A stretch of DNA of 38,507 nucleotides from assembly GCA_013140805.1 (NCBI GenBank), contig JABFRW010000044.1, positions 1 to 38,507 on the forward strand, read 5' to 3'. The notes under the pieces are model-generated. The model saw only the letters and a program-made list of their open reading frames with translations, was not told where the DNA came from and searched no databases. Each line of letters opens with the position of its first letter. Within the stretch, counting starts at the first letter, position 1. Source of the DNA: Candidatus Eisenbacteria bacterium (GTDB lineage: Bacteria > Eisenbacteria > RBG-16-71-46). A program made the translations under genes and the position numbers. Positions 8,284 through 16,025 of the stretch are shown one piece after another.

Positions 8284-10326
8284 ATGACCGGCGAGGACCT
8301 GCGCGCGGCATTCGCGATTCCCGCGGCACTCGCGCTGCCGGCGCTCGCGATCGCCCGGCATCTCGGTGACGCGCTTCCGAAGCCCGATCGCTGGCTGGCG
8401 GCCACCGCGATCGCGCCGCTCGCACTCGGGCTGCCGACGCTCGGGTTGTATGCCGTCGGTGTGCCGCTCGGCGCATCGTTCTGGCTCGTTTCATTCGTGG
8501 CACTGGTGCTCGCGATGTGGCCGACGCCGGCCCGCGCACCGGACCGGGCCCCGGAGCCGTTCCCGCTGAGAGCGGTGGTAGCGGCGGCGCTCGCGGTCGC
8601 GGCGCTGATCGCGCTGCCGGCGCTCGTGATTCCGTACGTGAGGATGTGGAGCGACGCGTGGTTCCACGCCGGTGTCGCGATCGAAATCGCGCGACGCGGT
8701 CTGCCGCCGACCGATCCGAATTTCGCCGGGATCCCGCTCTACTACCCGTGGTTCTTCCATGGGCTGGTCGCCACACTCGCGGAGGCGGCACGCGTCTCGC
8801 CGTTCCACCCGCAGGCGATGCTCAATGCGTGGAGCGCGGCGCTGCTGGTGTTCGCGGGCGCCCGCGTGGGAGCGCGTCTGGCGGGTGAGGGTCGCGTCAC
8901 GGTCGGTGTGGCGCTGCTCGCCGGACTGGTGGTCGTGTTCGGACTCAATCCGATCGGCGGTCCGCTGTGGTTCGTGCGAGCCTTCGTCGGAGAGACCCAG
9001 GCGCTCGGCCCTGCGTGGCGTGAGCTGGCTGGAACCAATGGCGCCATGCAGTCGCTGGTGGTGGGCTTTCACCCCGTGAATTCCTCGATCCTCAATCGGC
9101 TGTGGACCGGCACCGCGCTCACTCCGGCGATCGCTGTGTCGCTGGCGCTTCTCGCCTCCGTGATGGCCGCACTCGCTCGGCCCGGATTCACGAGCGGCCT
9201 GCTGGTGCTCGGCGTGGCCGCGACGCTGCTCGCCTTCCATCCTGCATTCGGAGCGCTGGCGCTGCTGGCAGTCGGCGCGGGGCTCGTGGCCGCTGCTGCG
9301 ACCTCGATCGGGCGCATGCGCGTCGCTCCACTCGCGCTGCTGGTGGTGCTCGGCGCGGCGATGGTGCTCGCTTATCCGTACGTGCGCGCCTGCTCGCCGC
9401 CCGGCACCATGACGCCCGTGCGGCTCGCGCCGTTCGTTCCGAACCTGTGGGCGATGGCACTCGGGGTGGGGCCCTGGTGGTTGCTGCTTCCCTTCGCGCT
9501 CCCGCTCGCGTGGCGCGCGGGGTCCGCCGGCCGTGTGGCACTGGTGGCGGCGAGTGTGGCGGCGTTCATGGCGGTCGGGCTGATGCTGCCCGAGAAGAAC
9601 AGTCAGAAGATTCCATTTCTCGCCTGGGTGCTGCTCGCGCCGCTGTTCGCATGCGGCTTGCGGGAACTGGTGAGGCGCCTGCGGCTGCCCGGCTGGACGG
9701 TCGCGGCGGTGGCGCTCGCGTTGTGCGTGCCGACCTCGCTGCTCTACACGCTCGGCGTGATGCGCGAGTCGCGCTCGCCTGGTGCGCTGGTGCGCGGCTA
9801 TGCGCCCGGCGTCGCCAACCTGCCACTGGAGACTCCCGGTGAGGCGGCTGCCGATCGCAAGCTGCGCGAGAACTACCCGCTCGAGACCATCGTGATCGAG
9901 AGCCGCCGCGCCTCGGTGAACGAGCCCAGCACGGTGCTCGCCGAGCGGCGCGTGTTCTGCGGTTCGCTCGATGTCTACCTGGGCAATCACTTCGGAGGTG
10001 CGGCGTGGGGGCGAGAACCGGGTCGGCCCGCGACCCGGCCGGGCGACGCGACCGAATCCGAGGTGCTGCCGCCGGCGGTCGCGATGATCCGCGAGGAGTT
10101 CATGGTGAGACGCGGCATCGTGGATGCCCTGTTCTCGGGCGTCGAGCTGACGCCTGCGCAACGCGACTACCTGTCGGCGTTCAAGGCGCCGGTCGTGATG
10201 ATCGTGCGGCTTGCCGAGACCCCCGAGTGGGTGTGGGAACTCTTCGAACAAGATCCTGACTGGTCGACTCAGTTCCAGAACGACGAGATCCGCCTCTATC
10301 GCTGGTACGGCTTCGAGGAGGAGTGA
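8284..10326 (+). CDS. Large polytopic membrane protein, possible GT-C-fold glycosyltransferase
   Basis: 680 aa from the ATG at 8284; a GTG one codon earlier is the other choice. Residues 1 to about 500 hold roughly 12 hydrophobic segments (for example AVVAAALAVAALIALPALVI and VAPLALLVVLGAAMVLAYPY). After the third or fourth comes a large loop with an Asp/His-rich stretch: MWSDAWFHAGVAIEIARRG, PTDPNFAGIPLYYPWFFHG. That pattern of an acidic residue in the first large extracytoplasmic loop is typical of GT-C glycosyltransferases using polyprenyl-linked sugars. About 180 residues of soluble sequence form the C-terminus (VFCGSLDVYLGNHFGG, DWSTQFQNDEIRLYRW). I recognise the architecture, not the family, so glycosyltransferase is a hypothesis. 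The gene ends in a TGATG overlap with the next. Confidence 0.78.
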   Translation: MTGEDLRAAFAIPAALALPALAIARHLGDALPKPDRWLAATAIAPLALGLPTLGLYAVGVPLGASFWLVSFVALVLAMWPTPARAPDRAPEPFPLRAVVAAALAVAALIALPALVIPYVRMWSDAWFHAGVAIEIARRGLPPTDPNFAGIPLYYPWFFHGLVATLAEAARVSPFHPQAMLNAWSAALLVFAGARVGARLAGEGRVTVGVALLAGLVVVFGLNPIGGPLWFVRAFVGETQALGPAWRELAGTNGAMQSLVVGFHPVNSSILNRLWTGTALTPAIAVSLALLASVMAALARPGFTSGLLVLGVAATLLAFHPAFGALALLAVGAGLVAAAATSIGRMRVAPLALLVVLGAAMVLAYPYVRACSPPGTMTPVRLAPFVPNLWAMALGVGPWWLLLPFALPLAWRAGSAGRVALVAASVAAFMAVGLMLPEKNSQKIPFLAWVLLAPLFACGLRELVRRLRLPGWTVAAVALALCVPTSLLYTLGVMRESRSPGALVRGYAPGVANLPLETPGEAAADRKLRENYPLETIVIESRRASVNEPSTVLAERRVFCGSLDVYLGNHFGGAAWGREPGRPATRPGDATESEVLPPAVAMIREEFMVRRGIVDALFSGVELTPAQRDYLSAFKAPVVMIVRLAETPEWVWELFEQDPDWSTQFQNDEIRLYRWYGFEEE

Positions 10327-11189
10327 TGGCAGTCCGCATCGTCGACGAGTCGCAAGTGCACGCGCTGCTCGACATGCGCGCCTGCATCGAGCTGATGGAT
10401 GCGACGCTTCGGACCGTGGCACGAGGTGGCGCGGTGCTGCCGCTTCGCACCATTCTGCGGCTGCCGGACGGGTGTGGCGTGCTGGCCTCGATGCCTTCGC
10501 ACCTGAACCCGCCCGACGCGATCGGCCTCAAGGCGATCACCGTGTTCCCGGGTAACCAGGGCTCGGCGTTCGACTCGCATCAGGGCGTGGTGCTGCTGTT
10601 CGAAGCCGTGCACGGGTCGCTGGTCGCGATCCTCGATGCGAGCTCGATCACGGCGATTCGTACCGCCGCGGTGTCGGGTGTCGCGACGCGGGCGCTCGCG
10701 AATGCGAACGCCGGAGATCTGGCGATCCTCGGCAGCGGTGTTCAGGCCGCTTCACACCTCGACGCGATGGCCGCGGTTCGCTCATTGCGGCGGGTGCGCG
10801 TGTTCAGTCGCGATCCGCGTAACGCCGCGCGCTTCGCCGCGGCCGCACGAGAGGTCGACAGCGACACGATCGCGGCCGCACGCCTCTACGCCGATCGGCG
10901 CGAATCGTTGTTCGCCGAAGCGGGGGACTTCCTGATTCCGCGCTCGGAGGGTCGGGTGACCGACGCGCATCTGATCGGGGAGTTGGGAGAGGTGCTCGAG
11001 GGCACCGCGCCCGCTCGCGAGCGGCCGGAGGATCTGACCGCGTTCAAGTCGCTGGGGCTCGCGGTCGAAGACCTCGCGGCCCCGCAGTATGTGGCGACAC
11101 TCGCCGCCGAGCGCGCGATCGGTATCGTGCTCGAAATCGGCGGAAAGCGCGACTTGGCGCTTGAGCCGCAGCGCGCTTCGCGCGGATAA
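10326..11189 (+). CDS. Ornithine cyclodeaminase/mu-crystallin family protein with internal in-frame deletion
   Basis: 287 aa, starting at the ATG that overlaps the previous stop codon. Family landmarks are in order: an N-terminal LLDMRACIELMD helix, MPSHL (56-60), IGLKAITVFPGN with the usual Lys at 69, LDASSITAIRTAAVSG (103-118), and the Rossmann loop LGSGVQAASH (135-144). After FSRDPRNAARFAAAA (160-174) the sequence jumps directly to REVDSDTIAAARLYADRRES. In family members I know, about 40 residues lie between these points, containing the strand ADIVCTAT, the loop SREPVL and the GxHVNAVGS segment, which contact NAD(P). Normal length is 310-330 aa. The cofactor domain is therefore damaged: this is either an inactive remnant, a protein with a changed role, or an assembly error. 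The family's typical reactions are ornithine or alanine/imine conversions. Confidence 0.83.
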   Translation: MAVRIVDESQVHALLDMRACIELMDATLRTVARGGAVLPLRTILRLPDGCGVLASMPSHLNPPDAIGLKAITVFPGNQGSAFDSHQGVVLLFEAVHGSLVAILDASSITAIRTAAVSGVATRALANANAGDLAILGSGVQAASHLDAMAAVRSLRRVRVFSRDPRNAARFAAAAREVDSDTIAAARLYADRRESLFAEAGDFLIPRSEGRVTDAHLIGELGEVLEGTAPARERPEDLTAFKSLGLAVEDLAAPQYVATLAAERAIGIVLEIGGKRDLALEPQRASRG

Positions 11190-11190
11190 T
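11161..11190 (+). promoter_or_regulatory. Predicted promoter of the repeat-propeller gene
   Basis: TTGAGC (11161-11166), an 18-bp spacer and GATAAT (11185-11190). It sits in the last codons of the preceding gene, about 84 bp before the start at 11274. The -10 differs from consensus only at its first base. Confidence 0.42.
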
Positions 11191-11273
11191 CGAGGCGCTC
11201 GAGAACCTGCTCGGCACCAACCCGGACGGTGCGCGCCTCCGTCCGGTGCGCGCGGTCCGCCTCGGAGGCGACC

Positions 11274-12428
11274 ATGCATCGTGAACGGTTTTCCCGACTC
11301 GCCCGCACGCTTTGGAACGGCTGGACGCTCGCGCTGGCCGGCGCGCTCGCCTCGATCCCCGTCGAAAACGCTCACGCGCAGGACGCGGCCGTGGCGATGC
11401 TCCTGGCCCCGGTCGATGGCGCGGTCCACGCGGTGGTCTCGGACGGCGCCGGTGGCTGGTTCATCGGCGGTCGCTTCCGCGAAGTCGGCGGAGTGCCGCG
11501 CCACAATCTCGCTCACGTGCTCGCCGATCGGTCGGTCGACTTGTGGAACGCCGATACCGACGGCCCCGTTCACGCGCTGCAGCTGAGCGGCGGGCGCCTG
11601 TTCGTCGGCGGCGCGTTTCGCCTCATCAATGGACAGCCGCGGGCGCATCTTGCGGCACTCGACGCGCGCACCGCGACCGTCGAGCTGTGGGATCCGCATC
11701 CGAACGCGCCCGTCATGGCGATTCTTCCCGAGGGCGACGTCGTGTATGCGGCGGGCTGCTTCACCGAGATCGGCGATCGTGCACGCGGTCACCTGGCGGC
11801 GCTCGATGCGCGCAGCGGTGTGCCGACGCTGTGGTCCCCGGACGCGAACGGCCACGTGTTCACGCTCGCGCTCGATCGCGGCACGCTCTACGCGGGCGGC
11901 TGTTTCACCGAGATTGGAGGTCGGCCACGCGGGCACCTGGCCGCGCTGAGTCGGGAGAGCGGCCGCGCCGATCTGTGGGACCCGCAGGCCGATGGCCCGG
12001 TGCTCTCGATCGCGCTCAGCGGCTCGAGCGTCTACGCCGGCGGCTGCTTCACGCGGATCGGCGGAGGCGCGCGCGGTCACCTGGCGCAGCTCGATCGCAC
12101 CAGCGGATTCGCGGAACTGTGGAACCCCGACCTCGACGGCGCCGTGATGGCGGTCGCGCGCAGCGGCAATACCGTCTACGCCGGCGGCTGCTTCAGTCGC
12201 GTGGGCGGTCAGGCGCGGGGCCACGCGACCGCGATCGATGCGCGGAGCGGCTACGCCGAGACCTGGAATCCCGACGCGAATGGCCCGATCGCGACACTCG
12301 CGGTGCGCGATGGAGCGATCGTGACGGGCGGCTCGTTCTCGCGGCTGCGCGATCTCGATCGCGCGCGGCTCGCGGTCACGGATCGCGACTTCGGCTTCGC
12401 GCTGGAGCGCATTCCCGGCGTCGAGTGA
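11274..12428 (+). CDS. Secreted seven-repeat protein, probable seven-bladed beta-propeller
   Basis: 384 aa from the ATG at 11274, preceded by GGAGG with a 5-base gap, which decides this start over an upstream ATG. A signal peptide (TLALAGALASIPVENAHAQ) covers about 1-36. From residue 48 to the end the protein is seven consecutive repeats of 48 residues with no insertions between them (48-95, 96-143, 144-191, 192-239, 240-287, 288-335, 336-384). The consensus resembles DGPVxALALSGGTVYAGGCF followed by TEIGGRARGHLAALDARSG and xAELWNPDA. This is a delta-60/DUF5122-like propeller repeat. Repeats 3-6 each carry a single Cys in (A/G)GCF; repeats 1, 2 and 7 do not. A role in binding at the cell surface is likely but unproven. 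It is oriented toward the lon gene, with 45 bp between the stops. Confidence 0.85.
   Translation: MHRERFSRLARTLWNGWTLALAGALASIPVENAHAQDAAVAMLLAPVDGAVHAVVSDGAGGWFIGGRFREVGGVPRHNLAHVLADRSVDLWNADTDGPVHALQLSGGRLFVGGAFRLINGQPRAHLAALDARTATVELWDPHPNAPVMAILPEGDVVYAAGCFTEIGDRARGHLAALDARSGVPTLWSPDANGHVFTLALDRGTLYAGGCFTEIGGRPRGHLAALSRESGRADLWDPQADGPVLSIALSGSSVYAGGCFTRIGGGARGHLAQLDRTSGFAELWNPDLDGAVMAVARSGNTVYAGGCFSRVGGQARGHATAIDARSGYAETWNPDANGPIATLAVRDGAIVTGGSFSRLRDLDRARLAVTDRDFGFALERIPGVE
11415..12425 (+). repeat. Seven tandem 144-bp coding repeats
   Basis: These are direct tandem repeats inside the propeller gene. The unit is 144 bp (48 codons), the first starts at GAT 11415, and the last is one codon longer. 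The best conserved stretches encode YAGGCF, ARGHLAALD and LWNPDA. Divergence between units at the DNA level shows an old duplication. Confidence 0.8.
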
Positions 12429-12435
12429 TCGGAAC

Positions 12436-12462
12436 GGGCGGCGCGCAGTGACGCGGCCGCCC
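12436..12462. terminator. Hairpin between convergent genes
   Basis: GGGCGGC (12436-12442) pairs with GCCGCCC (12456-12462) across a 13-base loop, between the stops of the propeller gene and lon. There is no T-run on either side, so it is at best a weak or Rho-assisted bidirectional terminator. Confidence 0.3.
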
Positions 12463-12473
12463 GCGCTCCGGCG

Positions 12474-15308
12474 CTACTTGCGGTCGCGCCGGGTGCTGAC
12501 CCGCTCGGTCGAGATGCCGGGACGCGCCTCGGTCTCGAGCTCGAGCGGTGGTGCGGCCATCCCGTCGTCGGTGGCGCGGGACTGCCCGGCGTCGCGGCCG
12601 CGGAGCACCGACCACTTCGCGGCACGTTCGCGCTTCGCTTCCTCGCCGAGTGGAAAGTTCTCGAGCACCAGGTCGAGCACCTGCTCGATGCGTCCGACCG
12701 GCGCGAAGATCATCTGAGTGCGCACCTCGACCGGCACGTCTTCGAGATCGCGCTGATTGTCGGACGGGATCACGACGGTCTTGAGTCCGGCACGATGCGC
12801 GCCCAGCACCTTCTCCTTGAGCCCGCCGATCGGCAGCACCCGGCCCAGCAGCGTGATCTCGCCGGTCATGGCGATCCCGGTTCGCATCCGGCAATCGGTC
12901 AGCAGGCTCACGATCGCCGTGCACATCGTGATGCCCGCCGACGGGCCATCCTTCGGGATCGCGCCGGACGGTAGGTGCACGTGCAGATCGGTGTGCTCGA
13001 ACCAGTCCGGAACGATGCCGAGCAGTTCGCTGTTGGCGCGCACGAAGCTGAGTGCGGCCTGTGCGGATTCGCGCATGACTTCGCCGAGCTGACCCGTCAG
13101 CACCAGCTGCTTCGAGCCCGGCATGACCTGGGCCTCGATCATGAGCACCTCGCCGCCGACCGGCGTCCAGGCGAGCCCCAGGGCCTGCCCGGGACGCTCG
13201 ATGCGCGTGAGGGTCTCGTGAGCGTATTTCTCGGAGCCGAGCAGTTCCCGAACGCGGGCCGGGGTGATGACGCGCGGCGGGTCGCCACCCTCGGCGACCT
13301 GCTTGGCGGTGCGGCGCAGCAGGTTCGCGAGCTCGCGTTCGAGATTGCGAAGTCCTGCTTCGCCGGTGTAGTCGCGAACCACCTTGAGGATCGCGTCGTC
13401 TTCGATCGTGATCTCGAGCGACTCGAGGCCGTTCTCGCGGATCGCCTTCGGAATCAGGTAGCGCCGCGCGATCTCGAGCTTCTCACGATCGATGTAGCTC
13501 GCCAGCTCGATGACCTCCATGCGGTCGCGCAATGCCGCCGGGATCATGTCGAGCACGTTCGCAGTGCACACGAACAGCACCTCGGACAGGTCGAACGGCA
13601 CGTCGAGATAGTGATCCTGAAACGTGGTGTTCTGTTCCGGATCGAGTACCTCGAGCAACGCGCTCGACGGATCGCCCTGGTAGTCCGCGGTGAGCTTGTC
13701 GATCTCGTCGAGCATGAAGACCGGGTTGCGGGTTCCGGCGCGCTTCAAGCCGCGGATGATCTGGCCCGGCAGCGCTCCGATGTAGGTGCGCCGATGGCCG
13801 CGAATCTCCGCCTCGTCGCGCACACCGCCCAGCGACTGGCGCACGAACTTGCGGCCCAGCGCGCGTGCGATCGAGCGCCCGAGCGAGGTCTTGCCGGTGC
13901 CGGGGGGGCCCGCGAAGCACAGGATCGGGGTGCGCGCGTCGGCCTTGAAACGGCGCACCGCGAGGAACTCGAGCAGCCGCTCTTTGATCTTTCCGAGCCC
14001 GTAGTGATCCTCGTCGAGCACCCGGCGCGCGTGAACGAGATCGAGGTTGTCGGGGGTCGTCACGGCCCACGGCATGTCGCACAGCCATTCCAGATAGGTG
14101 CGACTCACGGTGTGCTCGGCCGCCTGCGCGGGCATGCGGGCGAGCCGGTCGAGTTCGCGATCGGCTTCCTTGCGGACTTCCGCCGGCATTCCCGAGCGTT
14201 CGACGCGCTCACGCAGTTCTTTGACCGCGCGCTGCGTCTCGTCGCCGTCGCCCAACTCCTTCTGGATCGCCTCCATCTGCTGGCGCAGCACGAACTCCTT
14301 CTGGCGCTGATCGATGTTCTCGCGCACCTGATCCTGGATCTGCTGCCCGACCTCGAGCACGCTCTCCTGGTGGGCGAGGATGGTGTGGAGCTTTTTGAGC
14401 CTTTCCTTCACGTCGAGCAGTGCCAGCAGCGCCTGCTTGTCCTCGCCGGGTAGATCGAACAGCGAGGCGATGAAGTCCGACAGCCGGGCCGGCGGATTCA
14501 GATTGCGCGCCGCGGCCGCCGCCTCATCGGGGAGTTGTGGCGAGAGCTTCACGACCCGCTCGAAGTTCTCGAGCACCTGCTGCGTGAGCGCCTGGGCCTC
14601 GATGTCGTCGACGTCGATCTCGCGCAGTGGTTCGACGTGCGCTCGCAGATAGGGCTCGAGCCCCGCGGGTCGGGCGAAGCGCACCCGTGCGATGCCCTGC
14701 AGCAGCACCGAGACCTGATCGTCCGAAACCCGCACCATGCGAAGCACATTCGCGAGCGTTCCGACTTCGTAGAGATCGGCGGGTGCCGGATCGTCCTGAG
14801 TGGCGTCGCGCTGCGCGAAGACGCCGATGATGCGATCGCCGCTCATGACTTCGGACAGCAACTGGCGGCCCTTCGGCCGTCCCACGTTGAGCGGGATGAT
14901 CGCGAACGGGAACAGCACGGTGTTGCGCACGGGCAAGATCGGCACCACCCGAGGGATCACGATCTGCTGATTCGCAACGCTGCTGGGCCCGGCGCCCGGT
15001 TGCATCGGCAGCGCGAGGAACTGTTTGCCCTCGGGCGCCACCTGCACTTCGGTCGCGCGGTGCGGCGCACGCGCGCGCGGCGCGGGCTTCGAAACGCGCG
15101 TCGCGCGATTCGGTTTGCGCGTCACGGGCTTCGACTTGCTCGTCGCGCGCTTCGACTTGCGCATCGTGGGCTTCGACTTGCGCGTCGTGGGCTTCGGCTT
15201 GGGCGTCACGCGCTTCGGCTTGCGCGCAGCGCGACCGGCGCCCGCAACCGCCGCCGCGGTTCGCTTCGAGCGCCTGCCGGCGCGCCGGGTACCCGATTGA
15301 ATCGCCAT
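12474..15308 (-). CDS. lon: ATP-dependent protease Lon with basic repeat N-terminal tail
   Basis: 944 aa; degrades misfolded and regulatory proteins in the cytoplasm. The LonA N-terminal substrate domain starts at about 118 (PVLPVRNTVLFPFAIIPLNV). The AAA+ module has Walker A GPPGTGKTS with K473 and Walker B FMLDEIDKL. The protease domain has KDGPSAG with nucleophile S790 and partner K833 in LKEKVLGAHRAG, 43 residues apart as in E. coli Lon. The unusual part is residues 1-115: a Lys/Arg-rich tail with seven 7-residue repeats (30-78; units such as KPKPTTR, KSKPTMR, KSKRATS) that ordinary Lon lacks. The start at 15308 lies one base after the hsp20 stop with AGGGG upstream, so the two are coupled. 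A later start is possible, but none with an SD was seen before the conserved domain. Confidence 0.95.
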   Translation of the reverse strand: MAIQSGTRRAGRRSKRTAAAVAGAGRAARKPKRVTPKPKPTTRKSKPTMRKSKRATSKSKPVTRKPNRATRVSKPAPRARAPHRATEVQVAPEGKQFLALPMQPGAGPSSVANQQIVIPRVVPILPVRNTVLFPFAIIPLNVGRPKGRQLLSEVMSGDRIIGVFAQRDATQDDPAPADLYEVGTLANVLRMVRVSDDQVSVLLQGIARVRFARPAGLEPYLRAHVEPLREIDVDDIEAQALTQQVLENFERVVKLSPQLPDEAAAAARNLNPPARLSDFIASLFDLPGEDKQALLALLDVKERLKKLHTILAHQESVLEVGQQIQDQVRENIDQRQKEFVLRQQMEAIQKELGDGDETQRAVKELRERVERSGMPAEVRKEADRELDRLARMPAQAAEHTVSRTYLEWLCDMPWAVTTPDNLDLVHARRVLDEDHYGLGKIKERLLEFLAVRRFKADARTPILCFAGPPGTGKTSLGRSIARALGRKFVRQSLGGVRDEAEIRGHRRTYIGALPGQIIRGLKRAGTRNPVFMLDEIDKLTADYQGDPSSALLEVLDPEQNTTFQDHYLDVPFDLSEVLFVCTANVLDMIPAALRDRMEVIELASYIDREKLEIARRYLIPKAIRENGLESLEITIEDDAILKVVRDYTGEAGLRNLERELANLLRRTAKQVAEGGDPPRVITPARVRELLGSEKYAHETLTRIERPGQALGLAWTPVGGEVLMIEAQVMPGSKQLVLTGQLGEVMRESAQAALSFVRANSELLGIVPDWFEHTDLHVHLPSGAIPKDGPSAGITMCTAIVSLLTDCRMRTGIAMTGEITLLGRVLPIGGLKEKVLGAHRAGLKTVVIPSDNQRDLEDVPVEVRTQMIFAPVGRIEQVLDLVLENFPLGEEAKRERAAKWSVLRGRDAGQSRATDDGMAAPPLELETEARPGISTERVSTRRDRK
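15075..15221 (-). repeat. Seven 21-bp coding repeats in the lon 5' end
   Basis: Seven units of 21 bp (seven codons each) encode residues 30-78 of Lon: KPKRVTP, KPKPTTR, KSKPTMR, KSKRATS, KSKPVTR, KPNRATR, VSKPAPR. On the + strand the units read as variants of cgcgtcgtgggcttcgactt. The composition resembles histone H1-like or basic DNA-binding tails. Copy number of such short repeats can vary between strains. Confidence 0.8.
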
Positions 15309-15309
15309 G

Positions 15310-15750
15310 TCAGCGCCCCTGGATGGTGACGTCGGCGCGGCGGGCGCTCCGAACGGCGGTGCGAATCCGGATCTCGAGCATTCCGTCGCGATACAGGGCC
15401 TCGACCTTGTCGGGGTCGGCTTCCCACGGCAGCTCGATCGTGCGGCTGAACTCTCCGAAGTAGATCTCGGCGCGATGGTAATGCTCGGAGGCCGGTTCCT
15501 GCGGTCCCTGGCGGCGCCCCGAAACCTCGAGCACCGAGCCGGTGAGGCGCACGCGCACCGACTCGCGCGGAACGCCCGCCAGTTCCAGGATCACGCGGGC
15601 GTAGTCGCGGCCCACGACGACGTCGGCGGGCGGGGACCAGGGCTGCTCCGAGAAGTGGGATCCGGGCAGGCGGTGGTAGACCAGATCGCGCCACAAGCGT
15701 TCGACTTCACGCTGCGTGCGATCGCTGGGATCGTCGGCGGGCTCTTTCAT
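15310..15750 (-). CDS. Small heat-shock protein, Hsp20/alpha-crystallin family
   Basis: 146 aa. It is an ATP-independent holdase that keeps unfolding proteins soluble. The alpha-crystallin domain covers about 40-140: WSPPADVVVGRDYARVILELAG, then VRVRLTGSVLEVSGRR, a Tyr/His-containing loop (SEHYHRAEIYFGEFSRTIELP), and a final strand set DGMLEIRIRTA. The tail VTIQGR replaces the common IxI motif. The ATG at 15750 has GAGGAG with a 4-base gap. The stop is 1 bp from the lon start and the gene lies 37 bp after the 59-residue Cys protein, so the three are probably one operon in which client holding (Hsp20) and degradation (Lon) are made together. I see no CIRCE element. Confidence 0.92.
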   Translation of the reverse strand: MKEPADDPSDRTQREVERLWRDLVYHRLPGSHFSEQPWSPPADVVVGRDYARVILELAGVPRESVRVRLTGSVLEVSGRRQGPQEPASEHYHRAEIYFGEFSRTIELPWEADPDKVEALYRDGMLEIRIRTAVRSARRADVTIQGR

Positions 15751-15787
15751 GGGGCTCCTCGAAGGCCTGGAAAATGACCTTGGAAGC

Positions 15788-15967
15788 TTACATCCCCTGC
15801 GTCCAGATGTGCGACTGGCGCGTCACGGTCAGATCCAACCGCCGCAGAGTCTCCTGATAGACGGCACTGTTCGGCCACGAATGCAGGCCGCACTCGCAAG
15901 CGATGTGGCCATCGGGGCGTTCGCTGATCTTGCATTCGCGGTTGTCGCGCAGGCACAACGGACACAT
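15788..15967 (-). CDS. 59-residue cysteine-rich (zinc-ribbon-like) protein
   Basis: A small gene starting at ATG 15967 with a near-perfect SD (AAGGAGG, 7 bases before it) and ending in TAA at 15790-15788. The protein begins MCPLCLRDNRECKISERPDG and continues HIACECGLHSWPNSAVYQE, ending in an amphipathic segment (TLRRLDLTVTRQ). Five Cys (2, 5, 12, 24, 26) arranged as C-x2-C ... C-x-C suggest one bound zinc. I do not recognise a family. It heads the hsp20-lon operon, so a stress-linked adaptor or regulator is conceivable, but that is inference from position only. The SD, a predicted promoter directly upstream and a compact metal-ligand pattern make me confident it is a gene. Confidence 0.75.
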   Translation of the reverse strand: MCPLCLRDNRECKISERPDGHIACECGLHSWPNSAVYQETLRRLDLTVTRQSHIWTQGM

Positions 15968-15995
15968 CGCTCGAGCCTCCTTGGAGAGGCCGCGG

Positions 15996-16025
15996 AGTGT
16001 AGCGGAACCGGGCTGCGCGCGTCAG
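15996..16025 (-). promoter_or_regulatory. Predicted promoter of the Cys-protein/hsp20/lon operon
   Basis: On the minus strand, CTGACG (16025-16020), an 18-bp spacer and TACACT (16001-15996), preceded by GC. Predicted start is near 15989, giving a leader of about 22 nt that contains the AAGGAGG ribosome site. The -10 is identical to the one at 5119-5124. Confidence 0.48.

Noticed and set aside
8491-10422. 643-codon open frame on the minus strand
   Set aside because: Lies entirely opposite the GT-C-like membrane gene and has an Arg/His/Gln-rich composition typical of shadows.
10782-12224. 480-codon minus-strand frame with apparent repeats
   Set aside because: Its repeats are the antisense image of the 48-residue propeller repeats.
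11415-12425. Tandem repeats as possible CRISPR or satellite array
   Set aside because: Units are 144 bp, protein-coding, diverged, and without spacers.
12975-14453. 492-codon open frame on the plus strand
   Set aside because: Antisense of lon; no SD, no recognisable domain, and lon is beyond doubt.
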